Positions 55,624 to 64,000 are shown, numbered from the stretch's first letter. The stretch: DNA of 64,000 nt from Sulfurospirillum diekertiae (GCF_002309535.1 NZ_CP023275.1:1240001-1304000); one strand, 5' to 3'. Notes: generated by a model not told the origin, from the sequence alone. Numbers and translations: made by a program.

Positions 55624-56856
55624 TACAGTTCACCTGTGTAGATGGAGGTATCAAAAAGGGTGGGTTGAATGATGTTAGCGCCTTGGTGTATGAGGGCGAG
55701 CTTGATTTTTTCAGTGTACAAAGAGGTACTTCTGTGAAAATCTTTACCGGCTATAATGAAATAACGGGCTTTCTTGAGCGATATTTTGAGGTTCACAAGG
55801 TCTTCAAAGCAGAGCTTTTTAAAACGCCTTGCTTGTAAAATTTTCAGCGCTCCTCTGATGCCAATGCCCGGAATGCGTACTAAAATCTCTTGAGGTGCAC
55901 GGTTGACATCAATGGGGAAAAGATGCAAATTGGAAAGTGCCCAAAATGTTTTGGGGTCAAACTGTATGTCAAGGTTTTGATTTTCGCTCAAAATCTCATC
56001 GTAGCTAAAGCCGTAAAAGCGTAATAACCAATCGGCTTGATAAAGCCTATGCTCGCGAAGCAAAGGCGGTTTTGAGAGTTCTGGAACGGGTAGGTGTTTA
56101 TGGTTATTGACCGCAATGTACGCGGAGTAATAGACACGCTTTAACAGTGCTTTTTCATAGAGAGCTGAAGAGAGTTTTAATATATCAAAATCACTCTCAC
56201 TCGTTGCGCCGATAATCATCTGTGTGCTCATAGAGATGGGCTTCGCGCTTCGCTGTAAGCTGATGTCACGCGCGTGTTTGAGCGGTGAAAGAAGCTTCTC
56301 TTTGGTTTTATCAGGAGCAAGCAGAGCAAGACTTTTAGCACTGGGCAGTTCGATGTTGGAGCTGACGCGATGTGCCAAAAGAGTGGCTTCTTCGATGAGT
56401 TCTTTAGAAGCTCCAGGGATGAGTTTGACATGAATGTAAGCCGTTAAATCGGTACTCATGGCGTAGTATACGCAACGTTTGAAGCAGTAAGCTCATCGTA
56501 TGGTCTTCGTTTTTGATGATGCCTGAGCTTAAAAAGAGTCCTTCGATGTAGTTGCGTTTGTAAAAATTGATGGTAAGGTCTGCCAGTTCTCTAGGAGTAA
56601 AAGCCGTTCTAGGCGTGTCATTGCTCACACGGTTGATACAATACGCACAGTCGTAAATGCAGACATTGGTCAATAAGACTTTCAAAAGTGAAACACATCT
56701 GCCATCACTGGTGAAACTGTGGCAGATACCGCTATGATGCGCACAGCCAAGCTCACCTGTTTTGTAGTTGCTCTCACTGCCACTGGAGGAGCATGAGACA
56801 TCGTACTTGGCACTGCCTGCTAAGAGGGAGAGTTTATCTTCAGTTGTAAGTTTCAT
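55623..56856 (-). pseudogene. Radical SAM DNA modification/repair protein (SplB-like), split by a one-base frameshift
   Basis: Two frames join to one gene of about 411 codons. The N-terminal part (start 56856) has the radical SAM motif CIYDCAYC near residue 70 and ends EYRFNG followed by out-of-frame residues. The other frame resumes with YIHVKLIPGASKELIEEA at 56437. One extra T (A on the plus strand) at 56438-56439 explains the break. Downstream, the GIGIRGA helix-hairpin-helix typical of the family and the end at 55623 are intact. It is a true frameshift, a phase-variable state or a sequencing error. Confidence 0.75.
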
Positions 56857-56970
56857 GCGAGCATGGTACGATTTTTTTACATGTAAAGGCTAAAATATTT
56901 CAAAATGAAATGTGAGAGAGTTTATTTCTTCCTCGTATGAGGCAAGCTTTAATGTATAGCGGCTAACGTA

Positions 56971-56995
56971 GTCTCTTGAGCTTTGCCCAAGAGAC
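56971..56995 (-). terminator. Hairpin after the nitroreductase gene
   Basis: GTCTCTTG (56971-56978) pairs with CAAGAGAC (56988-56995) just past the nitroreductase stop. U-run weak. The rest of 56857-57006 holds one palindrome copy at 56876-56887. Confidence 0.45.
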
Positions 56996-57006
56996 ATATA
57001 AAAATG

Positions 57007-57636
57007 TTATTTGATAAATTCAACCGCTTCATTAAACGGTATGCGAAGTTGTGAGGATTGTGGGTTGATGCGATAGCCAAAAGGAAGTACCATAGAGACT
57101 TGGTATTTGCTGACATCCAGTCCTAAAACGGCTTCGACTTTCTCTTTTTCATACCCTTCTATCGGGCAAGAATCAATGCCAATAAACGCTGCTGCGGTCA
57201 TCATATTGCCCGCTGCGATATAGCTTTGTTTTGATGTCCAAGCGTAGACGTTTTTATCTGAACTAAGCGTCTCTTTGAGGTGATTGGCATAGAGGTTGAT
57301 GTAATAATCTTTTTTCTCTTGAGGCATTTCACGTCGTGCAAAACGCTTCATAGGAATGCCACTCTCCACTTTGACAGCGTCAATCGCTGCGAGGATAATG
57401 ACAAGATGCGAACATGTGGTGATTTGCGGTTGATCCCAACATACGGGGCGAAGTTTTGCACGAAGTTCATCGTTGGTGATGACTAAAAACTTCCAAGGCT
57501 CCATACCAAATGAAGAAGGCGACTTGCGACCTGCTTCTAGGATAAAGTGCATCTGCTCTTCACTTATTTTTTTTGTTTCGTCAAATAGTTTGCACGCATG
57601 GCGAAAGTCCATCGCTTTGGTAAAGTCATTTTGCAT
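57007..57636 (-). CDS. NfsB-like nitroreductase (FMN-dependent NAD(P)H oxidoreductase)
   Basis: This 209-residue protein has the FMN-site blocks FRHACKLFDE near residue 12, GRKSPSSFGMEPWKFLVI and AAAFIGIDSCPIEGYEKEKVEAVLGL. It reduces nitro compounds or quinones with NAD(P)H as a cytoplasmic dimer. The gene stands alone between repair-type genes on the same strand. Confidence 0.88.
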   Translation of the reverse strand: MQNDFTKAMDFRHACKLFDETKKISEEQMHFILEAGRKSPSSFGMEPWKFLVITNDELRAKLRPVCWDQPQITTCSHLVIILAAIDAVKVESGIPMKRFARREMPQEKKDYYINLYANHLKETLSSDKNVYAWTSKQSYIAAGNMMTAAAFIGIDSCPIEGYEKEKVEAVLGLDVSKYQVSMVLPFGYRINPQSSQLRIPFNEAVEFIK

Positions 57637-57718
57637 TGTATGTTCTCCTAATGTATTTTCAAAATAATAACGTTAATAAACTTTATTTTCTCTTACATTA
57701 CTTTTGGTAAGTATTGAA

Positions 57719-59068
57719 TTAAGAAAAGGTATTTAAAAACCGTTTTCGCGCACTTTCATGTGCGATGATTGGCTTTGGATAGCCTGTGATTTCATGGCTT
57801 AGTAAATAGGCTTCTTTGTGCAAACACGCATTTGGAACATCACTTAAGATCGGAAGATAGTGCTTGATGTAGCGTGCTTCTTTGTCAAATTTCAATGACT
57901 GTGTATACGGGTTAAAGATGCGAAAATACGGTTGCGGGTCGATGCCCGTTCCCGCACACCATTGCCATGAGAGGATGTTCGCCGATGCGTCATAATCCAA
58001 AAGATGCTTCGCAAAAAATGCCTCTCCTTTTTGCCATGGCAACATCAAATGCTTGGTAAAAAAAGAGCCCACCACCATGCGTGCGCGGTTGTGCATCAAG
58101 CCTGTACTGAGTAGCTCTGTCACTGCCGCATCAACAAGCGGATACCCCGTTTGCGCGGAACAAAAACGCTCATAGGCTTCTGCATCGTTCGAAATAGGTG
58201 GCGCGTATTTATAATTTTCCCATGCAAGTCTTGGAAAATGGTAGAGCAAATAAGCGTAAAACTCACGAAAAATAAGCTGTCTAAAAAAAGGCTCTGTGGT
58301 GTGACCTTGTTGTTTGAGTGTGACTAAAAAGCGTACCACTTCACGAATGGAAATGGTTCCAAAACGCAGATGAACGCTCAAATGTGATGTGGCATCAGCG
58401 TCTAAAAAATCACGTTTTTCAGCATACGCATCAACTTTACATGTAAAGATTTCCAACGCTTTTTGAGGCGCTAAACTGTTTACATGTAAAGGCTCAAAAC
58501 CAATACTTTCTATCGTTACATGTAAAGGGTTTAGCGTGTGTCCTTGAATGCCTAAAAGCACGCTGTAGTTGAAGTTTGAAAGACTTTGTTTGCCTTTTTT
58601 GTATTCTAATGCGTAAAATTGTGTGTAAAGTGCTTTACAAGCACGATAATAAGGGGTAAAAACAAGGTAAGGTGTACCATCTTTCTTAAGCACTTCATGA
58701 GGCTCAAAAAGATAACAATCATTCAGAGAATGAAAGCACATAAACTCCGCGATTTCAGCATCGCGCTCTTTGGCATAATCATCGTAATCCACACTACCAT
58801 AGACTTCATCAAAGCCAAGTGTTTTAAGGTAGGTAAAGACGTCAAACGGCGTACCATAAAACAGAGCTAGATCAAGACCAAGGGCTTTAAGATCGGCTTT
58901 GAGTTTGAGGACGTGCTCAAAAATAAACGAGACTCTTCGATCTCTTTTTTCAAGACCCCGTAAAATCTTCGTATCGAAAATAAAGATGGGTAACACTTCA
59001 CCCTCAGTCGCTAAAAGCATGGAGTCATGAACACGAAGATCGCGCCTGAACCAGAGCACTTTTTTCAT
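57719..59068 (-). CDS. phrB: Deoxyribodipyrimidine photolyase (cryptochrome/photolyase family)
   Basis: This 449-residue protein begins KKVLWFRRDLRVHDS, typical of class I CPD photolyases. The FAD-binding half has LSVHLRFGTISIREV, FRQLIFREFYAYLL, and MHNRARMVVGSFFTKHLMLPW with WQWCAGTGIDPQPYFRIFNP. It splits pyrimidine dimers using blue light. Three copies of the repeated palindrome lie within 90 bases, at 58436-58525. It is adjacent to a DUF523/YbgA protein, a common partner of photolyase. Confidence 0.93.
   Translation of the reverse strand: MKKVLWFRRDLRVHDSMLLATEGEVLPIFIFDTKILRGLEKRDRRVSFIFEHVLKLKADLKALGLDLALFYGTPFDVFTYLKTLGFDEVYGSVDYDDYAKERDAEIAEFMCFHSLNDCYLFEPHEVLKKDGTPYLVFTPYYRACKALYTQFYALEYKKGKQSLSNFNYSVLLGIQGHTLNPLHVTIESIGFEPLHVNSLAPQKALEIFTCKVDAYAEKRDFLDADATSHLSVHLRFGTISIREVVRFLVTLKQQGHTTEPFFRQLIFREFYAYLLYHFPRLAWENYKYAPPISNDAEAYERFCSAQTGYPLVDAAVTELLSTGLMHNRARMVVGSFFTKHLMLPWQKGEAFFAKHLLDYDASANILSWQWCAGTGIDPQPYFRIFNPYTQSLKFDKEARYIKHYLPILSDVPNACLHKEAYLLSHEITGYPKPIIAHESARKRFLNTFS
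58436..58525. repeat. Three clustered copies of the repeated palindrome in the photolyase gene
   Basis: Copies lie at 58436-58447, 58479-58490 and 58516-58525, read in the protein as FTCK, LHVN and LHVT. Confidence 0.85.
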
Positions 59069-59070
59069 GG

Positions 59071-60018
59071 TTATTTTCCTTCTTGAATGGTGGAACGAAG
59101 TGCCAAATCTTTAGGGTAGGGGTTTAAGAACTTCTGCCCTAAAAGGTAGTGTATTTCATACTTTTGCGCTAAAAATTCGATGGTACTCATGACTGCAATG
59201 AGCGGAATGATCTCATCGCGGAACTCTTCGATTTGCAGATGCAACGCCTGTTTTTCGCCACTGCTCAGCTCTTTCTTGAAAAAACCCACCATGTGTTGCA
59301 GAACATTGACCGTTTTACCAATCGAGCCTTTGTGTGCAATGGTTTGTTTAAACAGAGCGATGTATGCTTCTGTGGTCTCTTTCAAACTTTTTTTTGCATG
59401 ATTGGCAACGATTTTCCCCAAAAAGCGGTAGTTTGCTTCGTGTTTGCTTTGCAGGAGAAACTTATACGCCGTGTGAAAGCTCACAAGTTCTTGCATAGTT
59501 TTGATATTTTGGCGAAGCATCATCGCATCGTGGTAGGCAAAAACTTGCATCACAAAGTTTTCCCTCAGCCAAGGGTCGATCAAACGCGCCTCTTCTTCGA
59601 TGGGAAAATCCTCAAAATGCTCTTTACATGTAAACGCAAAAAGCCCATCTTTTTTCCCTTCGCTCATCGCACCGCTGTAATACTTCGTACTCCCAAGCCC
59701 ACAACTAGGCGACTTGGACTTCAAGATAATGCCGCAAATGGGCTCGCTTTGAATCTTGCGTAGTTCATGCTCCACCGCTTCGTTCATCGCCTCTGTAACA
59801 TCGTTTTTGGAAAAGACGGTGATGACCTTTTTGTGCTCATTTTCAAGCACAATGCGTATCGTCTCACGAGGCGTACCAAACGCCAAATGCTCAGGACAAA
59901 ACGGCACAAAGGTAGCATATTTGCCCAGCTTGTCGGTGATAAAACGGTCTCGTTGCCCCGTCTTATCGTAACGAATTGGCTCGCCCAGTAAACAGGCAGA
60001 AACGGCGATTTTGAGCAT
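59071..60018 (-). CDS. DUF523 + DUF1722 (YbgA) protein
   Basis: This 315-residue protein has the DUF523 start AVSACLLGEPIRYD with DUF523 cysteines (CLLG, FCPEHLAFGTPRE, KSKSPSCGLGSTKYY). It ends in a YbgA domain (QELVSFHTAYKFLLQSKHEANYRFLGKIVAN). E. coli ybgA lies beside phrB, and this neighbour order is kept here. It is presumably a repair or tRNA-thiolation-related protein; function unproven. It is translated two bases upstream of the photolyase. Confidence 0.85.
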   Translation of the reverse strand: MLKIAVSACLLGEPIRYDKTGQRDRFITDKLGKYATFVPFCPEHLAFGTPRETIRIVLENEHKKVITVFSKNDVTEAMNEAVEHELRKIQSEPICGIILKSKSPSCGLGSTKYYSGAMSEGKKDGLFAFTCKEHFEDFPIEEEARLIDPWLRENFVMQVFAYHDAMMLRQNIKTMQELVSFHTAYKFLLQSKHEANYRFLGKIVANHAKKSLKETTEAYIALFKQTIAHKGSIGKTVNVLQHMVGFFKKELSSGEKQALHLQIEEFRDEIIPLIAVMSTIEFLAQKYEIHYLLGQKFLNPYPKDLALRSTIQEGK

Positions 60019-60089
60019 GAACGTCCTTTGATAAAAGCTATGACTATTATAGCTAGTACTTTTGATAAAAGGCTTAGTGGAAATCTTGT

Positions 60090-60095
60090 TATAAT
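60090..60095 (+). promoter_or_regulatory. Predicted extended -10 box of the AT-rich orphan gene
   Basis: TATAAT preceded by TGT lies 58 bases before the ATG at 60154. Confidence 0.5.
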
Positions 60096-60153
60096 ACTAA
60101 AGCCTCTATTTGTGAATACTTTAAGCGATTTTAACAAAAAGGTAATATGACTT

Positions 60154-61074
60154 ATGGATAATAAACTACAAAAATTTGAATTACATTATTATCTAAAGGA
60201 TAATTCTCACTCTATGAATGCTTTTGTGAGAAATAAGGCTGAGAAAGATTTTCTTGAAGCTATTAAGAGAATAGGTGAGATTTTAGATAGTGAATTAAAA
60301 ATAGAAACAGAAGCTTATCAAGAAGGTGGATTAGTTGAAATTTTGACTTTTAGTGGCGTAGTTTTAACTTTTTTATCTCCTGCTATTAATAAGATTATTA
60401 CTCATTATGCTACAAGAAATACTCAAGGAGAAGCCTTAGATAAAAAAATAAAAGAAGTGACATTAAAAAATTTAGAGTTAGACAGTCATAAAAAAGAATT
60501 GGAAATTGAAGAACAAATAGACAAGAGGCTTAATGATAAACTAGCTCAAAAATATATTTCTAATTTTTATAAGAAAATAGACTCTTATGAAAAAGTTGAA
60601 AAAATTGGATACAGAAGTTTAGAAAATGATGAAGATGAATTTATAGTTGAAAGAAAAGATTTTAAGAGCTTCATTTTACATGATGATACAACAATTTTAG
60701 AAGATGACGATGCCATGATAGAAATAATTTCACCTGTTCTAAAAGAGGGAAAATATAATTGGCGTGGAAAATATAAAAATGAAAAAATTGATTTTAGCAT
60801 GGCTGACTACAACTTTAAACAAGAAGTAATAGAAGGTAAACATACATTTTTAAATGGTTCATCAATCAATTGTCATTTAGAAATTAAGATTATTTTTGAT
60901 GAATTTGAAGATGAAAAAAGTAAAAATTATAGAGTATTACAGGTTTTTGGAACAAAAGAATTAGAATTGAGCGAATTAAAACTTCGTGAAGCTGGCAAAA
61001 AACAAAAACGTAGAAAATGGTTAAATAAACATCAAGGGCATTTTTTTGATGAAATTGAAGAAGATACAAAATAA
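60154..61074 (+). CDS. AT-rich orphan gene of unknown function
   Basis: This 306-residue protein is not recognised. It starts MDNKLQKFELHYYLKD and has SHSMNAFVRNKAEKDFLEAIKRIGEILDSELKIETEAYQE. A possible membrane helix follows (residues 63-80, VEILTFSGVVLTFLSPAI), then a charged coiled-coil (100-140) and a beta-rich acidic end. One 60-base sample at 60181-60240 has 17 G+C (28 percent), against 26 (43 percent) in a sample of the neighbour at 59281-59340. It stands alone in plus orientation between minus-strand operons and has no palindrome copy. These are signs of recent transfer. Confidence 0.6.
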   Translation: MDNKLQKFELHYYLKDNSHSMNAFVRNKAEKDFLEAIKRIGEILDSELKIETEAYQEGGLVEILTFSGVVLTFLSPAINKIITHYATRNTQGEALDKKIKEVTLKNLELDSHKKELEIEEQIDKRLNDKLAQKYISNFYKKIDSYEKVEKIGYRSLENDEDEFIVERKDFKSFILHDDTTILEDDDAMIEIISPVLKEGKYNWRGKYKNEKIDFSMADYNFKQEVIEGKHTFLNGSSINCHLEIKIIFDEFEDEKSKNYRVLQVFGTKELELSELKLREAGKKQKRRKWLNKHQGHFFDEIEEDTK

Positions 61075-61095
61075 CTCAAAATGCACTAAAATGGT

Positions 61096-61128
61096 TTTAC
61101 ATGTAAAGCCAAAAGACTTTACATGTAA
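61096..61128. repeat. Two palindrome copies between convergent genes
   Basis: A full copy at 61096-61107, flanked by GG and GCC that allow a longer RNA stem, and a second at 61118-61128, just after the orphan gene and before the ligase stop. They may act as a terminator pair. Confidence 0.7.
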
Positions 61129-61131
61129 GAA

Positions 61132-62430
61132 CTATTTGGGTCGTTTATCCACCACGCGTGTGGCTTTTCCTTCGCTTCTCTGCAAGGATTTAGGTGCGAC
61201 AAGCTTAACTTCGACGTTGATGTAGAGGTTATTTAAAAGAGCGTGTTGAAGCTCTTTTTTGAGGTTTCCGAGGTAGCTGACATCATCGCTTATTAAGTGC
61301 TCGTCGAGTTCAACATCGATTTCGAGTTTATCAAGGTAGCCTTTTTTGTCGGCGATGATTTGGTAGTTGAGCGTGATGCCCTCTTGTTTGGAAAGTACGT
61401 GTTCGATTTGCGATGGGAAGACGTTCACGCCGTTGATAAGAAGCATATCGTCGCTTCTTCCTACGATGCTTTCAATTCTGCCGATGGTTCTGCCACAACG
61501 GCATGGAATGCGTGTTAAAGAGGTGATGTCACCCGTTCGGTAGCGAATGATCGGCAAGCCTTGTTTGGTGAGCGTCGTGATAACCAACTCGCCGCGTGTT
61601 CCCTCTGGTAGGACTTCACCTGTTTTTGGGTCGATGATCTCAGGGTAAAAATGGTCTTCATGAATGTGCAAAAGATTGGAGTGCTTACAGTTACATGCCA
61701 CGCCCGGTCCGATGATCTCGGAAAGCCCGTAAATCTCATGATAGTCGATGCCCCAAATATGCGCTATCTCGTTTTTAAGCCCTTCACTGGTTGGCTCTGC
61801 ACCAAAAAATCCCACACGTAGTTTGAAATCTTTTTGGATGTCATAGCCCTCCGCTTTTGCCACTTCTGCCATATGAAGCGCGAAAGAAGGCGTTGCGGTA
61901 AGGACGGTTGCGCCAAAGTCTTTTAAAAGCAAAAGTTGGCGAGAGGTAAAGCCTGTGGAGCTTGGGATGACGGCGATTTTCATACGTTCCGCCGCATTGT
62001 GAAAACCAAGACCGCCCGTGAAAAGTCCGTAACCGTGTGAGTTTTGCATGATGTCTTGGCACGTAACGCCACCCATCGTAAAGGCTCTTCCCATCACTTC
62101 CGCCCAGATGTCCATATCGTGCTCGGTGTAGCCCACAACGGTGGGTTTGCCTGTCGTGCCACTTGAGCTGTGAATGCGTACGATCTGGTCCATATCGACG
62201 GAGAACATGCCAAAAGGGTAATTATCTCTAAGGTCGTGTTTTTTAGTAAAAGGAAGTTTGGCAATATCTTCAAGGGTTTTGATGTCCTCGGGTAACACGC
62301 CATGTTCGTCAAACTTTTTCTTGTAAAAAGGTACAAGATGATAGACGCGAAGCAGTGTTTCTTTGAGATGTTTGAGCTGCCAAGCCTGAAGCTCATCACG
62401 GCTGAGGCTTTCGTTTTTACTGAATGTCAT
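61132..62430 (-). CDS. paaK: Phenylacetate-CoA ligase PaaK-type (first copy)
   Basis: This 432-residue adenylate-forming enzyme has the P-loop type motif [13 protein letters not shown] at about residue 93. [22 protein letters not shown] and the C-terminal [20 protein letters not shown] segments follow. Such ligases activate phenylacetate or other aryl acids with CoA and ATP; in anaerobes they often sit with indolepyruvate ferredoxin oxidoreductase. It lies 14 bases after an ACT-domain gene. Confidence 0.9.
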   Translation of the reverse strand: MTFSKNESLSRDELQAWQLKHLKETLLRVYHLVPFYKKKFDEHGVLPEDIKTLEDIAKLPFTKKHDLRDNYPFGMFSVDMDQIVRIHSSSGTTGKPTVVGYTEHDMDIWAEVMGRAFTMGGVTCQDIMQNSHGYGLFTGGLGFHNAAERMKIAVIPSSTGFTSRQLLLLKDFGATVLTATPSFALHMAEVAKAEGYDIQKDFKLRVGFFGAEPTSEGLKNEIAHIWGIDYHEIYGLSEIIGPGVACNCKHSNLLHIHEDHFYPEIIDPKTGEVLPEGTRGELVITTLTKQGLPIIRYRTGDITSLTRIPCRCGRTIGRIESIVGRSDDMLLINGVNVFPSQIEHVLSKQEGITLNYQIIADKKGYLDKLEIDVELDEHLISDDVSYLGNLKKELQHALLNNLYINVEVKLVAPKSLQRSEGKATRVVDKRPK

Positions 62431-62444
62431 GGTCTTTCCAACCT

Positions 62445-62879
62445 TTACATGTAAAAATGTTTGGCTTGAACAATCTCAATATTTTGAGCTTGAAGTGCAG
62501 CAATCGCATCATCAAAACGGTCTTTGTCGACACTGAAAATGAAAATGCCTGTATTGGCTTCATAAAAGCTGTAGGTGTAGAGAATGTTAATGCCTGCCTT
62601 TGAGAGGGCACTCACAGCTTTATCGAAACTTCCTACGACATCTTCGATTTTGACACCAAACACATCGGTAAAACGCACGCTAAAGCCCTCATCTTCAAGT
62701 ACGGTTTTGGCTTTTTCAGGATTGTCCACGATGGTGCGAATCAAGCCAAAATCGGTTGAGTCAGCGAGTAAAATAGACTTAATCGAGATGCCATTTTTTG
62801 AAAGAATCCCTGTAAATTCAGAGAGTTCACCCGCCTTATTTTCTAAAAAAACAGAAAGTTGTTTGATGTTACATTTCAT
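62445..62879 (-). CDS. Tandem ACT-domain protein
   Basis: This 144-residue protein has two ACT repeats: [28 protein letters not shown] (residues 6-33) and [23 protein letters not shown] in the second half. Proteins of this type lie between phenylacetate-CoA ligase genes and probably bind an amino or aryl acid to regulate the ligases. The stop codon lies inside a TTTACATGTAAA copy at 62444. It overlaps the second ligase as ATGA. Confidence 0.85.
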   Translation of the reverse strand: MKCNIKQLSVFLENKAGELSEFTGILSKNGISIKSILLADSTDFGLIRTIVDNPEKAKTVLEDEGFSVRFTDVFGVKIEDVVGSFDKAVSALSKAGINILYTYSFYEANTGIFIFSVDKDRFDDAIAALQAQNIEIVQAKHFYM

Positions 62880-64000
62880 GCGTGACTCCTTTTGTCGATG
62901 ACGCGTACGGCTTTGCCGACACTGCGTTCAATGGTTCTTGGCTCAACGAGTTTGATCTCCGCGTTGATGTAGAGGTTGTTGAGCAGTTCATGTTGGATTT
63001 TTTTCTTTAAAGCTTCGAGTGAGCCAATGCTATCCAGTGGCATAGCTTCGGTAACTTCGACCATAATTTCAAGCTTATCAAGATAGCCTTTTTTGTCGGC
63101 AATAATTTGATAGTTCAGCGTAATGCCTTCGATGTTGGCAAGAACATGTTCCACTTGTGAAGGGAAAACATTGACGCCATTGACGATGAGCATATCATCC
63201 ACACGTCCCATGACACTTTTCATGCGCACATGCGTTCGTCCACACTTGCATGGGGTGCGATCCAAAGAGGTGATGTCACCCGTTCGGTAGCGAATAATCG
63301 GAAACGCTTGTTTGGTCAGGCTCGTGATAACCAGTTCACCTTTTTCGCCCAATGGCAAGACTTCGAGTGTTTTTGGGTCGATAATTTCGGGATAGAAGTG
63401 ATCTTCAAAGACATGCAAGTCATTGCTCTCAAAACAATTCGCTGAAACACCCGGTCCGATAATTTCAGAAAGCCCGTAAATCTCACAGTAATGAATGCCC
63501 CAAACACGGGCGACTTCTTCTTTGAGCCCAAGACTGGTGGGTTCTGCCCCAAAAATGCCACATTTAAGTTTGAAATCTTTTTGGATGTCATAGCCTTCAG
63601 CTATGGCTGCTTCTGCCATATGCAAGGCAAAGGAAGGCGTTGATGTGAGTACGGTTGCTTCAAAGTCTTTCATCAGCATCAGCTGGCGTGAGGTAAAACC
63701 ACCTGAGCTTGGTACAACCGTTGCACCCACGGTCTCTGCACCATAATGAAGCCCTAATCCACCCGTGAAAAGACCGTAGCCATACGCGTTGTGTGAGGTA
63801 TCTTCGCTCGTTACGCCTGCCATTGTAAAGACGCGCGCCATCACTTCATTCCAAGTATCAAGATCCGCTCGTGTGTAGCCCACAACGGTGGGTTTTCCTG
63901 TTGTTCCACTGGAACTGTGAATGCGCACAACCGCATCTTTTTTAACCGCAAACAACCCAAAAGGATAGTTGTCACGCAAATCTTTTTTCTTGGTAAACGG
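62876..64000 (-). CDS. Phenylacetate-CoA ligase PaaK-type (second copy, runs off the right edge)
   Basis: The frame stays open to the window edge. The residues before the first in-frame start candidate at 63979 ([15 protein letters not shown]) still match the family, so the gene begins outside the window. The visible part has [50 protein letters not shown] and [20 protein letters not shown]. It is a close relative of the ligase at 61132, so the two probably arose by duplication and differ in substrate. Confidence 0.9.
   Translation of the reverse strand, partial: PFTKKKDLRDNYPFGLFAVKKDAVVRIHSSSGTTGKPTVVGYTRADLDTWNEVMARVFTMAGVTSEDTSHNAYGYGLFTGGLGLHYGAETVGATVVPSSGGFTSRQLMLMKDFEATVLTSTPSFALHMAEAAIAEGYDIQKDFKLKCGIFGAEPTSLGLKEEVARVWGIHYCEIYGLSEIIGPGVSANCFESNDLHVFEDHFYPEIIDPKTLEVLPLGEKGELVITSLTKQAFPIIRYRTGDITSLDRTPCKCGRTHVRMKSVMGRVDDMLIVNGVNVFPSQVEHVLANIEGITLNYQIIADKKGYLDKLEIMVEVTEAMPLDSIGSLEALKKKIQHELLNNLYINAEIKLVEPRTIERSVGKAVRVIDKRSHA

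Larger units (their letters stand above)
695..62455. repeat. Dispersed, highly over-represented palindrome TTTACATGTAAA (33 copies of its core)
   Basis: By eye I counted 33 copies of TTACATGTAA, 20 of them full TTTACATGTAAA. The 10-base cores start at 696, 1739, 3191, 5551, 6587, 10420, 11821, 12118, 12709, 16573, 18735, 22965, 24294, 24688, 31333, 31346, 32054, 32704, 36641, 36871, 37329, 39118, 40881, 41649, 54849, 56877, 58437, 58480, 58516, 59624, 61097, 61119 and 62445. Eleven are intergenic, two overlap stop codons and twenty are inside genes (LHV in 16, FTCK in 4). A near copy is at 33231. Confidence 0.9.

Noticed and set aside
695-62455. TTTACATGTAAA as the operator of one transcription factor
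   Set aside because: Twenty of 33 copies lie inside unrelated genes, far from starts, and regulated genes would have nothing in common. A global DNA feature fits better.

Overview
The window looks like chromosomal DNA of a campylobacterotal (epsilonproteobacterial) anaerobe or microaerophile, most likely Sulfurospirillum or a close relative. This is inferred from gene content: a group-4 [NiFe] hydrogenase, a nif-type activator next to nifT, degenerate relatives of the methylmenaquinol:fumarate reductase subunits MfrB/MfrE, a CmeABC-like pump with a CmeR-like operator, and cstA-ybdD-cobW. No IS element, CRISPR array, rRNA or tRNA gene was seen.

Layout. 1-6.4 kb: minus-strand chemoreceptor fragment, a TupA-like binding protein, and a hydrogenase operon of soluble parts only (small subunit, two ferredoxin-type proteins, split large subunit, HypA, and a GltD-like flavoprotein). 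6.6-13.4 kb: HD protein, NYN protein, a MarR-isochorismatase-MFS operon, SlyD, an aminotransferase, then cobW-ybdD-cstA up to 15.7 kb. 16-21.4 kb: plus-strand run of aldo/keto reductase, fumarate-reductase-type flavoprotein, NifT, a NifA-like activator without a DNA-binding domain, and a SIR2-like protein overlapping it. 21.4-23.5 kb: superoxide reductase and a pair of degenerate MfrE/MfrB-like proteins. 23.6-31.1 kb: thiL, truD, RNase P RNA, a Kef-type antiporter, a Cache-PAS-GGDEF-EAL protein, a small XRE regulator and a second diguanylate cyclase. 31.2-34.2 kb: TPP riboswitch, thiD, cytX, thiM. 34.2-41 kb: ferritin-like protein, cytoplasmic CZB chemoreceptor, MBL hydrolase, an acidic protein, an ABC-F ATPase and motAB. 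41-54.8 kb: TetR regulator with a CmeABC-like pump, an HxlR/SDR pair, and a second RND pump. 54.8-60 kb: DNA-repair-flavoured block (DUF4130 protein, a frameshifted radical SAM protein, nitroreductase, photolyase, DUF523/YbgA protein). 60.1-61.1 kb: an AT-rich orphan gene. 61.1-64 kb: two phenylacetate-CoA ligases flanking an ACT-domain protein.

The strongest unexplained signal is not a gene. The perfect palindrome TTACATGTAA occurs 33 times by eye in 64 kb, 20 of them as the 12-mer TTTACATGTAAA. A rough base-composition estimate predicts well under one copy. It sits in coding and intergenic DNA alike, appears in proteins as LHV(K/N/R) or FTCK, doubles up in some leaders and terminators, and is absent from the 13 kb efflux block. 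It resembles a highly iterated palindrome of unknown function. The other candidates for a new system are the membrane-arm-less hydrogenase joined to what looks like a split AegA module, and the NifT/NifA-without-HTH/SIR2 cluster.
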